Shown: positions 16,701 through 25,065 of the stretch, piece after piece
Layout of the letters: every line of letters starts with the position of its first letter
How positions within the stretch are numbered: the stretch's first letter is position 1
Origin: Bacteroides sp. MSB163
GTDB lineage: Bacteria; Bacteroidota; Bacteroidia; Bacteroidales; Bacteroidaceae
Assembly (NCBI RefSeq): GCF_036416795.1
Contig: NZ_CP143867.1
Span: 4,518,001 to 4,582,000, forward strand
DNA length: 64,000 nucleotides
Direction: 5' to 3'
The notes under the pieces: model-generated
The model's database searches: none
Told to the model about the DNA's origin: nothing
What the model saw: the letters and a program-made list of their open reading frames with translations, nothing else
Made by a program: the position numbers and the translations under genes

Positions 16701-18361
16701 TGAATAGAAACTGCCGTATCTTCATATTTAGGTGTCAGGTGAAGCTCGTGGGGGCGTACATTACGGATATCGGCATGGAAATTAAAAGTCGGTACACGAC
16801 TGGCTGTATTAATGCTACCATTTAGCAGAACAGAACCGTTTTCGTCATCCAATGCTACCTTTCCGTTGAAACCGCCTTGTTTATATTCTCCGTCGAGTGT
16901 GATGTTCTCATAGTTATAATCACTATAGTCGATGGAAGCGATTAATCCCTTCATTACTATGGAAGGATATTGCTTTTCGTAGTGGCTGCCTTCGACTTTG
17001 AGATTGAATGTGACCTTTCCTAACTGGTCATTTGCCAGCATATTGCCTAACTCAAACTCTTCAGTCTTTACTGCACCCGAATAAGAAAAATAACCTTTTT
17101 CTTTATTTGAACTTAATTTTAAGTCGGTCTTGATAGAACCTATATCGGTACGTACCAGGCCATAAGTTACAATATCTGTGAAATATCCCGAGACTTCCCC
17201 ATTAAACGAGATGGTGCCTAAACGTTGCAGTACCGGAGGAACACCTTCGTAGTTTTTACTTAAATTGCGAACGAAAAATGCAATGCCTTCCGGATCAGCA
17301 TATAAACTGGAAAGGTTGCCGAATACGAATGCATCCTGAGGATGCGACAGGTCTTGCAAGGAAACATCTCCCCTTAAATGAAAATGCTGGTTTCCTGTAA
17401 TTGACAGATGAGGACAATTCAACTGATTGATAGTACCATTAGCTTCCAAAGCCACTTGCAAATTTTCCTTGAAAGGGGAAAAGACCGGAACAAAGGGGGC
17501 GAGGTCACAAAGAGTAATGTCCGAAGGCAATATCCGCAAGGAAAAGCGTACATCATTGGTAAAGTTTCTAAACGCTCCTAAACTGTCATACTCCATACGG
17601 ATGGTATCCATTGCAAGCGAAGTATTCGGCAAATCAATCGCGAAGTTCTCAATGCTCATCTTCTGATTGTTTGCTACAATCTTGAGACTTAGTTTTTTTA
17701 ACTCAAAACCGGAATTTTCTTCTTCAATGCTTAGGCGCTTCACAGCTGCATTGACAGAGTCATTTTGGAGCGCTTTCAACGAGATATTGGCGATGATGTT
17801 TCGTAGCTGTATATGCTGTGCATTGAATTTTCCGGGTGTTTCTTCTGCCGACAATACATTATAAGACATCTTACCGCGTCGTATCAGCAACGAGTTGATA
17901 CGTATGTCCAGATTACTTTCCTTTTTGATGGTATCTTTAGAGGCAAATGCATCGAGTACGAACTGGAAGTTAGGTATGTCTTCCGGTGTCTTTTTTTCCA
18001 GGTTGATGTTGAAACCGAATAACTGTACGTTACTGATCGATACTTTGCCCTTGAACAAGGGAAGTATATCGAATTTTGCAGAAAGGCGGGATACTTTTAA
18101 CATTTCCTTGCCTGACTGGTCGTTTAACAATAAATCGTCAATAATAATGCGGTTCAGTAGCCCCATATTGATCCGCCCGATGGTTAATTGTGTACCCAGT
18201 ACATTAGCCAGTTCGTTTGCAACGAGCACAGATATTTGTCGCTGAACGTAAGGAATGTTCAACAATAATATAGTCCCGATATACAAACTAAGTATAATAC
18301 CGAGCACCCAGCGAACTGTCTTCTTTAACTTTCTGATAGGCGGTTTGTTTGAATTAGCCAA
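13736..18361 (-). CDS. tamB: TamB/DUF490 family translocation and assembly protein
   Basis: This very long protein (about 1540 residues) has one N-terminal membrane helix after a basic segment (RKLKKTVRW), then a long beta-rich body, and ends in the DUF490/TamB domain (roughly the last 450 residues). TamB-like proteins span the periplasm as a hydrophobic groove and help move lipids or outer-membrane proteins. The C-terminus is charged (KEAEKNTEKQTEETE). The start is uncertain: no ATG fits. The frame stays open to 18445, where only a TTG overlaps tsaD. A TATTTTTG box at 18369-18362 favours a start near the TTG at 18361; a GTG at 18403 is the other choice. It is divergent from tsaD. Confidence 0.85.
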   Translation of the reverse strand: MANSNKPPIRKLKKTVRWVLGIILSLYIGTILLLNIPYVQRQISVLVANELANVLGTQLTIGRINMGLLNRIIIDDLLLNDQSGKEMLKVSRLSAKFDILPLFKGKVSISNVQLFGFNINLEKKTPEDIPNFQFVLDAFASKDTIKKESNLDIRINSLLIRRGKMSYNVLSAEETPGKFNAQHIQLRNIIANISLKALQNDSVNAAVKRLSIEEENSGFELKKLSLKIVANNQKMSIENFAIDLPNTSLAMDTIRMEYDSLGAFRNFTNDVRFSLRILPSDITLCDLAPFVPVFSPFKENLQVALEANGTINQLNCPHLSITGNQHFHLRGDVSLQDLSHPQDAFVFGNLSSLYADPEGIAFFVRNLSKNYEGVPPVLQRLGTISFNGEVSGYFTDIVTYGLVRTDIGSIKTDLKLSSNKEKGYFSYSGAVKTEEFELGNMLANDQLGKVTFNLKVEGSHYEKQYPSIVMKGLIASIDYSDYNYENITLDGEYKQGGFNGKVALDDENGSVLLNGSINTASRVPTFNFHADIRNVRPHELHLTPKYEDTAVSIQLTADFTGGSIDEMNGEINIDSLQFTAPDRNYFLDNLKITATREDESHKQLKIASNFLNASIEGDYSYRTLPTSVLNIMRRYIPALILPDKNPIESENNFHFDINIFNTDLFSTIFNIPIKIYTHSTLKGYFNDKAQRLRVEGYFPRLRYGDKFLESGMILCENPGDKFHARVRFSNRKPEGSINVSLDAQAKDDLIQTSLNWGNSSAVTYSGKLAAATHFIRTQAEDQNKKRSRSNKSIPALKTVVDVQKTDIILNDTLWEIHPSKVVIDSGKIYINDFYFSHKDRYLRINGTISKQPQDTVRLDLKDINIGYVFDIADLGVNFKGEATGPAYASGVLEKPVMYTDLFIRGLGLNDGLLGDANIHGEWHHEVEGIYLDAHIHEKDTAKSHVYGYIYPIKPKSALDLQIEADNTNLKFIEHYMSSITPEFNGRASGHVHFYGKFKGLTMEGRVLGNASMKVDVLNTTFFIKDSIRIEPNGLTFQDNRVFDTQGNQGHVDGYLHYEHFKNLEYRFQFGVNNMLVMNTKESLDFPFYGTVYGTGNALIAGNARNGVNIDVAMTTNRNTNFVYIKDNVSSAASNQFIKFVDKTPRRAVLDSINLISDYELAQQEIQQEEESDTDIRLNLLVEATPDASMKIVMDPIAGDYISGRGSGNIRTEFYNKADDVKMFGNYRISQGVYKFSLQEVIRKDFTIKDGSTISFNGPPLDATMDIQASYMVNSASLNDLVPNVSNYGIPTSIRVNCIMNLTGQLTSPDIKLSLEVPNERDEVQALIRNYISTDEQMNMQILYLLGIGKFYTPENVDATQNSNMMTSVLSSTLSGQLNNALSNIINSNNWNIGTNLSTGEKGWTDMEFEGMLSGQLLNNRLLINGNFGYRDNPMANTNFVGDFEAEWLVNRSGDIRLKAYNETNDRYYTKTNLTTQGIGIIFKKDFNRWKELMFWNKWRLKRLRREMEQKEAEKNTEKQTEETEITATQAAAKAKEKRGGS

Positions 18362-18403
18362 CAAAAATATGAAATAATACGTTATCAATCCTACTTTTAT
18401 CAC

Positions 18404-18411
18404 TACTTTTG
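18404..18411 (+). promoter_or_regulatory. Promoter -7 box of tsaD
   Basis: TACTTTTG fits TAnnTTTG and lies 24 nt before the tsaD ATG. No good -33 box is seen. It supports the ATG at 18436 rather than the in-frame codon at 18409. Confidence 0.5.
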
Positions 18412-18435
18412 CAGCGTTTAAACGTAAATAACGAT

Positions 18436-19458
18436 ATGAGTACAATAATTTTAGGAATAGAAAGCTCTTGTGACGACACCTCTGCTGCCGTCATCAAAGA
18501 TGGGTATCTGCTATCAAATGTCGTTTCCAGCCAGGCGGTGCATGAGGCCTATGGCGGTGTGGTTCCCGAATTAGCTTCACGTGCACATCAGCAAAACATC
18601 GTTCCAGTGGTTCATGAAGCGTTAAAACGTGCCGGAGTAACTAAAGAAGAATTGAGTGCGGTGGCGTTTACAAGAGGACCGGGATTGATGGGTTCTTTGT
18701 TGGTAGGCGTGTCGTTTGCCAAAGGTTTTGCCCGTTCCTTAGGTATTCCAATGATTGATGTTAATCACTTGACTGGTCATGTGTTAGCTCATTTTATTAA
18801 AGCAGAAGGTGAGGATGCCATTCAGCCTGAATTTCCTTTCCTTTGCTTGCTTGTATCAGGGGGAAATTCACAGATTATCCTGGTGAAGGCATACAATGAC
18901 ATGGAGATTTTGGGCCAGACAATTGATGATGCTGCAGGGGAAGCTATTGATAAATGTTCGAAAGTGATGGGGCTGGGGTATCCCGGTGGTCCGATTATTG
19001 ATAAATTGGCTCGCCAGGGCAATCCGAAGGCTTTTACTTTTAGTAAACCTCATATTCCCGGATTAGATTATAGTTTCAGTGGTTTGAAAACCTCATTTCT
19101 GTATTCTTTACGTGATTGGATGAAGGAAGATCCTGATTTCATCGAACATCATAAGGTTGATCTGGCTGCTTCACTCGAAGCTACTGTTGTAGATATTCTG
19201 ATGGACAAACTTCGTAAGGCTGCAAAGGAATATAAGATTAAGCAAGTAGCCGTAGCTGGTGGGGTTTCTGCTAATAACGGCCTGCGTAATGCTTTCCGTG
19301 AACATGCTGAAAAGTATGGATGGAAGATATTTATCCCTAAATTCAGCTATACAACGGATAATGCTGCCATGATTGCCATTACCGGTTATTTTAAATATCA
19401 GGATAAGGATTTCTGTTCGATAGATACGCCGGCTTATTCGCGTGTCACATTGAAGTGA
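18436..19458 (+). CDS. tsaD: tRNA N6-threonylcarbamoyltransferase TsaD
   Basis: The 340-residue enzyme of the ASKHA fold transfers the threonylcarbamoyl group to A37 of ANN-decoding tRNAs, as part of the essential t6A complex with TsaB/TsaE. The opening LGIESSCDDTSAAV and the iron-binding pair His111/His115 in NHLTGH are intact, as are GPGLMGSL near residue 81 and the nucleotide-binding GGVSANN in the C-terminal half. Its length is standard. The start at MSTIILG was chosen because a promoter box overlaps the longer alternative. It shares a bidirectional upstream region with tamB and is followed by a long hairpin repeat. Confidence 0.95.
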   Translation: MSTIILGIESSCDDTSAAVIKDGYLLSNVVSSQAVHEAYGGVVPELASRAHQQNIVPVVHEALKRAGVTKEELSAVAFTRGPGLMGSLLVGVSFAKGFARSLGIPMIDVNHLTGHVLAHFIKAEGEDAIQPEFPFLCLLVSGGNSQIILVKAYNDMEILGQTIDDAAGEAIDKCSKVMGLGYPGGPIIDKLARQGNPKAFTFSKPHIPGLDYSFSGLKTSFLYSLRDWMKEDPDFIEHHKVDLAASLEATVVDILMDKLRKAAKEYKIKQVAVAGGVSANNGLRNAFREHAEKYGWKIFIPKFSYTTDNAAMIAITGYFKYQDKDFCSIDTPAYSRVTLK

Positions 19459-19492
19459 AAGGAGTTTTAGAACATTTCTTTGTCCGCACCGC

Positions 19493-19579
19493 ACCCGGTC
19501 CGTGTCTGGGCCGTACCTGCTCCGTATCTGCTCCAAAGCTATAGATACGGAGCAAATACGGTCCGGACACGGACCGGGT
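19493..19579. repeat. Long hairpin built from 11-nt units
   Basis: Two 36-nt arms (19493-19528 and 19544-19579) are inverted copies with four differences, all transitions, around a 15-nt loop. The left arm is itself built of 11-nt steps: GGTCCGTGTCT, GGGCCGTACCT, GCTCCGTATCT, GCTCCAAAGCT. The right arm shows the same stepping in complement (AGATACGGAGC, AAATACGGTCC, GGACACGGACC). It is GC-rich in an AT-rich gap between tsaD and pncC. There is no T-run after it, so it is a poor intrinsic terminator for tsaD. Confidence 0.75.
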
Positions 19580-19619
19580 AATATTAGCAGGAAAAATAGA
19601 ACAAAAATATAAATTATAT

Positions 19620-20099
19620 ATGATAAGGTATATGAAACTGGAAGAAGAGGTCGGGGAATTACTAAAATTGAAGAATTTATCCCTTTCCACCGCAGAAAGT
19701 TGTACAGGAGGAGGTGTTGCTGCTTTAGTGACTTCTGTTCCGGGAAGTTCGGAGTACTTCAATGGGGGAATTGTGGCTTATTCCAATGAGGTAAAGATAT
19801 CTCTGCTTCATGTTTCTGCTGAAACATTGGAAAGGCATGGAGCTGTCAGTCAGGAAACAGTGATTGAAATGGTGAAAGGTGCGATGAAAGCATTGAAAAC
19901 GGATTGTGCTGTTGCCACATCCGGGATTGCCGGCCCGGGAGGAGGTACATCCGAAAAACCAGTCGGAACAGTGTGGATTGCGGCTGCCTATAAAAATGAA
20001 ATTGTAACTTTCAAACAAGAGGGGGATGACGGAAGAGCCAGGAATGTGCAAAATGCTATTCAGAATGCTTTAAAGATGCTCCGTACATGCTTGAAATGA
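19620..20099 (+). CDS. pncC: Nicotinamide-nucleotide amidase (CinA C-terminal type)
   Basis: The 159-residue product equals the C-terminal amidase domain of CinA and has no N-terminal domain. It should deamidate nicotinamide mononucleotide to nicotinate mononucleotide in NAD salvage. The diagnostic active-site segment TAESCTGGGVAALVTSVPGS is near residues 24-43, and TSGIAGPGGGTSEKPVGTVW near 100-120. A second ATG (MKLEEE) four codons in is equally possible. It stands between the hairpin repeat and the ribosomal protein genes and probably has its own transcript. Confidence 0.9.
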   Translation: MIRYMKLEEEVGELLKLKNLSLSTAESCTGGGVAALVTSVPGSSEYFNGGIVAYSNEVKISLLHVSAETLERHGAVSQETVIEMVKGAMKALKTDCAVATSGIAGPGGGTSEKPVGTVWIAAAYKNEIVTFKQEGDDGRARNVQNAIQNALKMLRTCLK

Positions 20100-20220
20100 A
20101 GAAAAAATGCTATCAGACAGTGAATTATTTTATGAAAAACTTGTTTGGTATCGATAAAAGTACTTACTTTGCGCTCTGTTTGAAATAAGTATAGATAAAA
20201 ACTATAAAAATAAGATAGAA

Positions 20221-20481
20221 ATGTCGAAGATTTGTCAAATTACCGGAAAGAAAGCCATGATTGGCAACAATGTTTCACACTCAAAGAGAAGAACTAAGAG
20301 AACCTTTGATTTGAACTTGTTTAACAAGAAGTTCTACTATGTAGAGCAAGATTGCTGGATCAGCCTTAGCATTTGTGCTAACGGTCTGCGTATTATTAAT
20401 AAGAAAGGACTGGACGCTGCTTTGAACGATGCAGTAGCAAAAGGTTATTGTGATTGGAAAAGCATTAAAGTAATTGGCTAA
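20221..20481 (+). CDS. rpmB: 50S ribosomal protein L28
   Basis: The 86-residue basic protein opens with the L28 signature MSKICQITGKKAMIGNNVSH and has the SHSKRRTKR rRNA-binding segment. In the Bacteroidetes fashion it heads a short operon with L33 and DUF4295, with 21- and 13-nt gaps. A TTTG box at 20144-20147 and a TTACTTTG box at 20164-20171 upstream are weak promoter candidates. There are no CxxC zinc motifs, so this is the zinc-independent form. Confidence 0.97.
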   Translation: MSKICQITGKKAMIGNNVSHSKRRTKRTFDLNLFNKKFYYVEQDCWISLSICANGLRIINKKGLDAALNDAVAKGYCDWKSIKVIG

Positions 20482-20502
20482 AAGTAGAGGAGAATACTGA
20501 TT

Positions 20503-20691
20503 ATGGCAAAGAAAGCAAAAGGTAACAGAGTACAGGTGATTCTGGAATGCACAGAACACAAAGATAGTGGTATGCCGGGAACTTCTCGTTATATCACTAC
20601 AAAAAACAGAAAGAATACAACTGAAAGATTGGAATTGAAGAAATACAACCCGATCCTGAAGAGAGTAACAGTACATAAAGAAATTAAATAA
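20503..20691 (+). CDS. rpmG: 50S ribosomal protein L33
   Basis: A 62-residue basic protein of the large subunit (MAKKAKGNRVQVILECTEHK, then TSRYITTKNRKNTTERLELK). The CxxC pairs of zinc-type L33 are missing; only one Cys is present. It is second in the rpmB-rpmG-DUF4295 operon. Confidence 0.97.
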   Translation: MAKKAKGNRVQVILECTEHKDSGMPGTSRYITTKNRKNTTERLELKKYNPILKRVTVHKEIK

Positions 20692-20704
20692 TAAGGTATA
20701 ACCC

Positions 20705-20863
20705 ATGGCAAAGAAAACTGTAGCAAGTTTGCACGAAGGTTCTAAAGAAGGTCGTGCTTATACAAAGGTTATCAAGATGGTTAAGTCACCCAAAACTGGT
20801 GCTTACACTTTTGATGAACAGATGGTATTGAACGAAAAAGTGCAAGACTTTTTCAAGAAATAA
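20705..20863 (+). CDS. DUF4295 small basic protein
   Basis: An open frame of 52 residues (MAKKTVASLHEGSKEGRAYT...) starts 13 nt after rpmG. It matches the DUF4295 family, a short Lys-rich protein that follows L28 and L33 in Bacteroidetes. Position and charge suggest a ribosome-associated role, which is inference. A strong terminator follows. Confidence 0.9.
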   Translation: MAKKTVASLHEGSKEGRAYTKVIKMVKSPKTGAYTFDEQMVLNEKVQDFFKK

Positions 20864-20892
20864 GATAGTCCGTTGAAAGACGTTTGAATATA

Positions 20893-20930
20893 AAATCCTC
20901 TTATCGTATTCCGATAAGGGGATTTTTTTT
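20893..20930 (+). terminator. Intrinsic terminator of the rpmB operon
   Basis: A stem AATCCTCTTATCG / CGATAAGGGGATT (one G-T pair) with a 5-nt loop is followed by eight T. Confidence 0.85.
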
Positions 20931-21002
20931 GTACTTTATCCCTGTACTTTCATTACTTTGTTATATCTTTGTGGCATAATGTATTGTATTAATAGATAGA
21001 AT

Positions 21003-21962
21003 ATGGGATTTTTTAGTTTTTTCTCAAAAGATAAAAAGGAAACATTAGATAAAGGATTATCTAAGACAAAGGAAAGTGTGTTCGGAAAAATTGCCCGTGC
21101 TGTGGCAGGAAAGTCGAAAGTGGATGATGAAGTGCTTGATAATCTGGAAGAGGTGTTGATAACATCAGACGTAGGCGTGGAAACGACGTTGAATATTATT
21201 CAACGTATAGAGAAACGCGCTGCGTCAGAGAAATATATGAATACGCAAGAATTGAACACCATTTTGCGCGATGAAATCGCTGCCTTATTGACGGAAAATA
21301 ATTCGGATGATGTGGATGACTTTGAAGCTCCGATTGAGAAGAAACCTTACGTTATTATGGTAGTGGGAGTGAATGGAGTCGGTAAAACGACTACTATTGG
21401 TAAATTGGCTTATCAATTTAAAAAAGCTGGTAAAAGTGTTTATCTGGGTGCTGCGGATACTTTCCGTGCGGCAGCTGTCGAACAATTGGATATTTGGGGA
21501 AGTCGGGTAGGAGTACCTGTAATCAAACAGAAAATGGGCGCTGATCCAGCTTCTGTGGCTTATGATACTTTGAATTCTGCTGTTGCTAATAATGCCGATG
21601 TGGTAATCATTGATACTGCCGGACGTCTTCATAATAAAGTTGGCTTGATGAACGAGTTGACTAAGATTAAGAATGTAATGAAGAAAGTGGTTCCTGATGC
21701 TCCTAATGAGGTTTTGCTGGTTTTGGACGGTTCCACCGGACAAAATGCATTTGAGCAGGCTAAACAGTTCACATTGGCTACAGAAGTGACTGCGATGGCT
21801 ATTACTAAATTAGATGGCACTGCGAAAGGAGGAGTTGTTATTGGTATTTCTGATCAGTTCAAAATACCGGTAAAATACATTGGTCTGGGTGAAGGTATGG
21901 AAGATCTGCAGGTGTTCCGTAAGAAAGAATTTGTTGATTCGTTGTTTGGAGAGAATGCATGA
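21003..21962 (+). CDS. ftsY: Signal recognition particle receptor FtsY
   Basis: The 319-residue SRP GTPase docks ribosome-SRP complexes at the inner membrane. GTPase motifs are intact: G1 GVNGVGKTTT near residue 121, DTAGRLHNK (G3) near 204, TKLDGTAKGG (G4) near 264. The N domain begins almost at once (the N-terminus is MGFFSFFSKDKKETLDKGLS), so the long acidic A domain of E. coli FtsY is absent, as in many Bacteroidetes. It overlaps rimO by 4 nt (ATGA), so the two are translationally coupled. Confidence 0.96.
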   Translation: MGFFSFFSKDKKETLDKGLSKTKESVFGKIARAVAGKSKVDDEVLDNLEEVLITSDVGVETTLNIIQRIEKRAASEKYMNTQELNTILRDEIAALLTENNSDDVDDFEAPIEKKPYVIMVVGVNGVGKTTTIGKLAYQFKKAGKSVYLGAADTFRAAAVEQLDIWGSRVGVPVIKQKMGADPASVAYDTLNSAVANNADVVIIDTAGRLHNKVGLMNELTKIKNVMKKVVPDAPNEVLLVLDGSTGQNAFEQAKQFTLATEVTAMAITKLDGTAKGGVVIGISDQFKIPVKYIGLGEGMEDLQVFRKKEFVDSLFGENA

Positions 21963-23257
21963 AGCGGAAAACCATTGATATTATAACGTTAGGATGTTCT
22001 AAAAACCTAGTGGACTCGGAGCATTTGATGTGGCAATTGGAAGAAGCCGGATATCATGTGACTCATGATACGGAAAAGCCTGAGGGAGAAATTGCAGTGA
22101 TCAATACTTGTGGTTTCATCGGTGATGCAAAGGAAGAGTCCATCAATATGATTTTGGAATTTGCACAGGCAAAGGAAGAAGGGAATTTAGAAAAATTATA
22201 TGTAATGGGATGTCTTTCGGAGCGTTATCTGAAAGAATTAGCTATCGAAATTCCACAAGTAGATAAATTTTATGGTAAATTTAACTGGGCGGAGTTGCTG
22301 CAGGATCTTGGTAAGGCATATCACGAAGAGCTTCATATAGAACGTACACTTACCACTCCTAAGCACTACGCATATTTGAAAATATCAGAAGGTTGTGATC
22401 GGAAGTGTTCGTATTGTGCTATTCCTATTATTACAGGAAAACATGTCTCACGTCCGATGGAAGAGGTCTTGGATGAAGTTCGTTATCTGGTAAGTAAGGG
22501 AGTGAAAGAGTTTCAGATTATTGCTCAGGAATTGACATATTATGGAGTGGATTTATATAAGAAGCAAATGCTCCCCGAATTAATAGAACGTATTTCTGAA
22601 GTCCCTGGTGTGGAATGGATTCGGCTGCATTATGCTTATCCGGCACATTTTCCTATGGATTTGTTCCGGGTCATGCGTGAGCGTCCTAATGTGTGTAAGT
22701 ATATGGATATCGCCCTTCAGCACATCAGTAATCCGATGCTGGAGAAGATGCGACGACATGTGACTCAGGAAGAAACCTATCATCTGATAGAGCAATTCCG
22801 TAAAGAAGTACCGGGTATTCATCTGCGCACTACTTTGATGGTAGGACATCCGGGAGAAACGGAAGCTGATTTTGAGGAATTAAAAGAGTTTGTTCGTAAG
22901 GTTCGTTTCGATAGAATGGGGGCTTTTACTTATTCCGAAGAAGAAGGTACTTATGCTGCTGCACACTATGAGGATGAAATACCTCAGGAAGTGAAACAAG
23001 CACGCCTGGATGAGTTGATGTCAATTCAACAAGGGATTTCGGCAGAACAGAGTGCAGCAAAGGTCGGTCAATGCCTTAAAGTAATTATCGATCGTTTGGA
23101 AGGAGATTATTATATTGGCCGTACGGAATTTGACTCCCCAGAAGTAGATCCGGAAGTTCTGATAGAACAGGGTAAACAGAAATTGCTTATTGGTAACTTT
23201 TACCAGGTAGAGATTATAAATTCCGATGATTTCGATCTTTTTGGGCGAGTTATTTAA
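21959..23257 (+). CDS. rimO: Ribosomal protein S12 methylthiotransferase RimO
   Basis: The 432-residue radical-SAM enzyme adds a methylthio group to Asp of ribosomal protein S12. The UPF0004 domain carries Cys13, Cys51 and Cys85 for the auxiliary cluster; the radical-SAM motif EGCDRKCSYC gives Cys146, Cys150 and Cys153; a TRAM-like domain closes the protein. The sequence TLGCSKNLVDSE distinguishes RimO from MiaB. Its start overlaps the ftsY stop. It is followed by about 80 bp with no terminator and then HU-family genes. Confidence 0.95.
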   Translation: MKRKTIDIITLGCSKNLVDSEHLMWQLEEAGYHVTHDTEKPEGEIAVINTCGFIGDAKEESINMILEFAQAKEEGNLEKLYVMGCLSERYLKELAIEIPQVDKFYGKFNWAELLQDLGKAYHEELHIERTLTTPKHYAYLKISEGCDRKCSYCAIPIITGKHVSRPMEEVLDEVRYLVSKGVKEFQIIAQELTYYGVDLYKKQMLPELIERISEVPGVEWIRLHYAYPAHFPMDLFRVMRERPNVCKYMDIALQHISNPMLEKMRRHVTQEETYHLIEQFRKEVPGIHLRTTLMVGHPGETEADFEELKEFVRKVRFDRMGAFTYSEEEGTYAAAHYEDEIPQEVKQARLDELMSIQQGISAEQSAAKVGQCLKVIIDRLEGDYYIGRTEFDSPEVDPEVLIEQGKQKLLIGNFYQVEIINSDDFDLFGRVI

Positions 23258-23334
23258 ATAATTTTCCTGAAGAATTTGTGTATGTGCGGAAGTTTTGCTA
23301 ATATAGCACCGAACTTTATAAAAATAGCTGGATT

Positions 23335-23607
23335 TTGAATAATAAAGAATTTACTTCAGAATTGTCACGAAGATTGGGATATACCATAAAGGACACATCT
23401 GAACTGATTGCGTCTTTGCTGTCGGATATGACGCAACAGTTGCAAGAAGGAAATGCCATTTCTGTACAAAGTTTCGGTACGTTCGAGGTAAAGAAGAAAG
23501 CGGAGCGTATCACTATCAATCCTACAACCAAATTACGCATGTTGGTTCCACCTAAATTAGTATTAACATACAGACCCAGCACGGCTCTGAAAGATAAGTT
23601 TAAGTAA
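23335..23607 (+). CDS. HU/IHF-family DNA-binding protein with TTG start
   Basis: The 90-residue HU fold (SELSRRLGYTIKDTSELIAS, then SFGTFEVKKKAERITINP) lacks the usual extended beta-arm RNPxTG motif, having NPTTKLRML instead. This marks the divergent HU-like subfamily of Bacteroidetes. The first usable start is a TTG at 23335; the next Met is far inside the fold. It lies 31 nt before a second HU-domain gene. It may act as a partner of that protein; this is inference from adjacency. Confidence 0.85.
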   Translation: MNNKEFTSELSRRLGYTIKDTSELIASLLSDMTQQLQEGNAISVQSFGTFEVKKKAERITINPTTKLRMLVPPKLVLTYRPSTALKDKFK

Positions 23608-23638
23608 TCCTCTTTTACTCAAGTAATCTTCCATAAAT

Positions 23639-25054
23639 ATGAATGAGAAGCTGAATATACAGAATTTAATAGAATTGCTCGCAGAAAAACATGGCATGGA
23701 TAAGGCGGATGCCGAGAGCTTTGTGAAAGAGTTTTTTCAGCTGATTGAAGAATCGCTGGAGAATGATAAGTATGTAAAGATTAGAGGCTTGGGTACATTT
23801 AAACTGATTGATGTAGAGAGCCGTGAGAGCGTAAATATAAATACAGGGGAACGATTTGAAATACAGGGGCATACAAAAGTTTCATTTGCTCCGGAACCTG
23901 CCTTGAAGGACTTGATAAACAAGCCTTTTTCTCACTTTGAGACTGTGGTATTGAATGATGAAACCGTGTTAGAAGATACACCGGTGGAGGATAATTCTGA
24001 AGAGGAGGAAAAAGAAGAGGTGTTTGTGGAGGCAGAAATGTCTGTCGTTAATAAAGAAGTGGCAGACGTTGTTTCAGAGGAAACTATAGAGACCGTAGAA
24101 GAATCAATAGAAGTATCAGCTGAAACTGTAGAGGAGTCTGTGGAAGTGGTAGAAGTACCAACTGAGATCATTGAGGAAACAGCTGAAATTGTTAAAGAAG
24201 AATCTGTAGTAGTAGTTGAGGAACACATTCAGGTAGTTGAAGAAGGAATAGAAACTACAGAACAACCTGTTCGGGAAGAAGAAATTCAGGTTGATCAGAC
24301 GGAACCCGTCATTCAGATTGAAGAGCCAGAACAGTTTGTAGAGGCACCTGTCATTCTATCTGGAGAAGTGAAACAGCCTGTAACGGAGGTAATTACTCCG
24401 GTGAATGTATGTGTAGAAGAACCTCTGACAGAACAAAAGGATCAAGAAGATTTGGTGCCTACTTATGAAGTTCCTGGACCTCCATCACCTCCTGTGAATA
24501 AAGCAGATAGTTCTACGATGAAGTTTTTCATTGGAATCGTAGTACTTGTTGTGTTATTATGTGTAGGTGCTGTTACTTTTATGTATTATCCGGATTTATT
24601 TGACAGAATTTCTCCACCGCCAACAGAGAAAGTTGCTGATGAAAAGGTGGAGAAGCCGGCCGCTCCGGTCGCTCGGACGGATAGTGTTATTCGGAAAGAT
24701 TCCGCAACTATGGTTGCGAAGAAAGATGCTGTGGCAGAAGTTGTTACTCCTAAAGTTGTTGAAGAACCGAAGCCGGTTGTAAAACAGAAGACTCCTGCTA
24801 CAGCTCCTAAAAAAGAGACAAAGAAAGCTGCTGCTACTCCTTTTGAGCCAGACTCTGTAAATTATAAGATTGTAGGTACGAAAGCTACCTATACTATCCA
24901 GGAAGGAGAAACTCTGACAAAGGTTGCACTTCGCTTTTACGGAACTAAGGCCCTGTGGCCCTATATTGTGAAGTATAATTCGGGTGTTATAAAGAATCCC
25001 GATCATGTGCCGTATGGTACTGTAATCAAGATACCGGAGCTCGAAAAGAAATGA
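23639..25054 (+). CDS. HU domain - acidic linker - membrane helix - LysM protein
   Basis: The 471-residue protein begins with an HU-type DNA-binding domain (about 1-95, with SFVKEFF and IRGLGTFKLIDV). A very acidic Glu/Val-rich linker follows (about 115-270), built of loose repeats such as ETVEESIEV, then a single membrane helix (about 296-317), a Lys/Pro/Ala-rich stretch, and a LysM peptidoglycan-binding domain (about 417-468, YTIQEGETLTKVALRFYGTK). Taken literally, the DNA-binding head would be cytoplasmic and LysM periplasmic, so one chain would link nucleoid and cell wall. HU-LysM fusions occur in Bacteroidetes, but I know of no defined function. Confidence 0.88.
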   Translation: MNEKLNIQNLIELLAEKHGMDKADAESFVKEFFQLIEESLENDKYVKIRGLGTFKLIDVESRESVNINTGERFEIQGHTKVSFAPEPALKDLINKPFSHFETVVLNDETVLEDTPVEDNSEEEEKEEVFVEAEMSVVNKEVADVVSEETIETVEESIEVSAETVEESVEVVEVPTEIIEETAEIVKEESVVVVEEHIQVVEEGIETTEQPVREEEIQVDQTEPVIQIEEPEQFVEAPVILSGEVKQPVTEVITPVNVCVEEPLTEQKDQEDLVPTYEVPGPPSPPVNKADSSTMKFFIGIVVLVVLLCVGAVTFMYYPDLFDRISPPPTEKVADEKVEKPAAPVARTDSVIRKDSATMVAKKDAVAEVVTPKVVEEPKPVVKQKTPATAPKKETKKAAATPFEPDSVNYKIVGTKATYTIQEGETLTKVALRFYGTKALWPYIVKYNSGVIKNPDHVPYGTVIKIPELEKK

Positions 25055-25065
25055 AAGAAAATATT

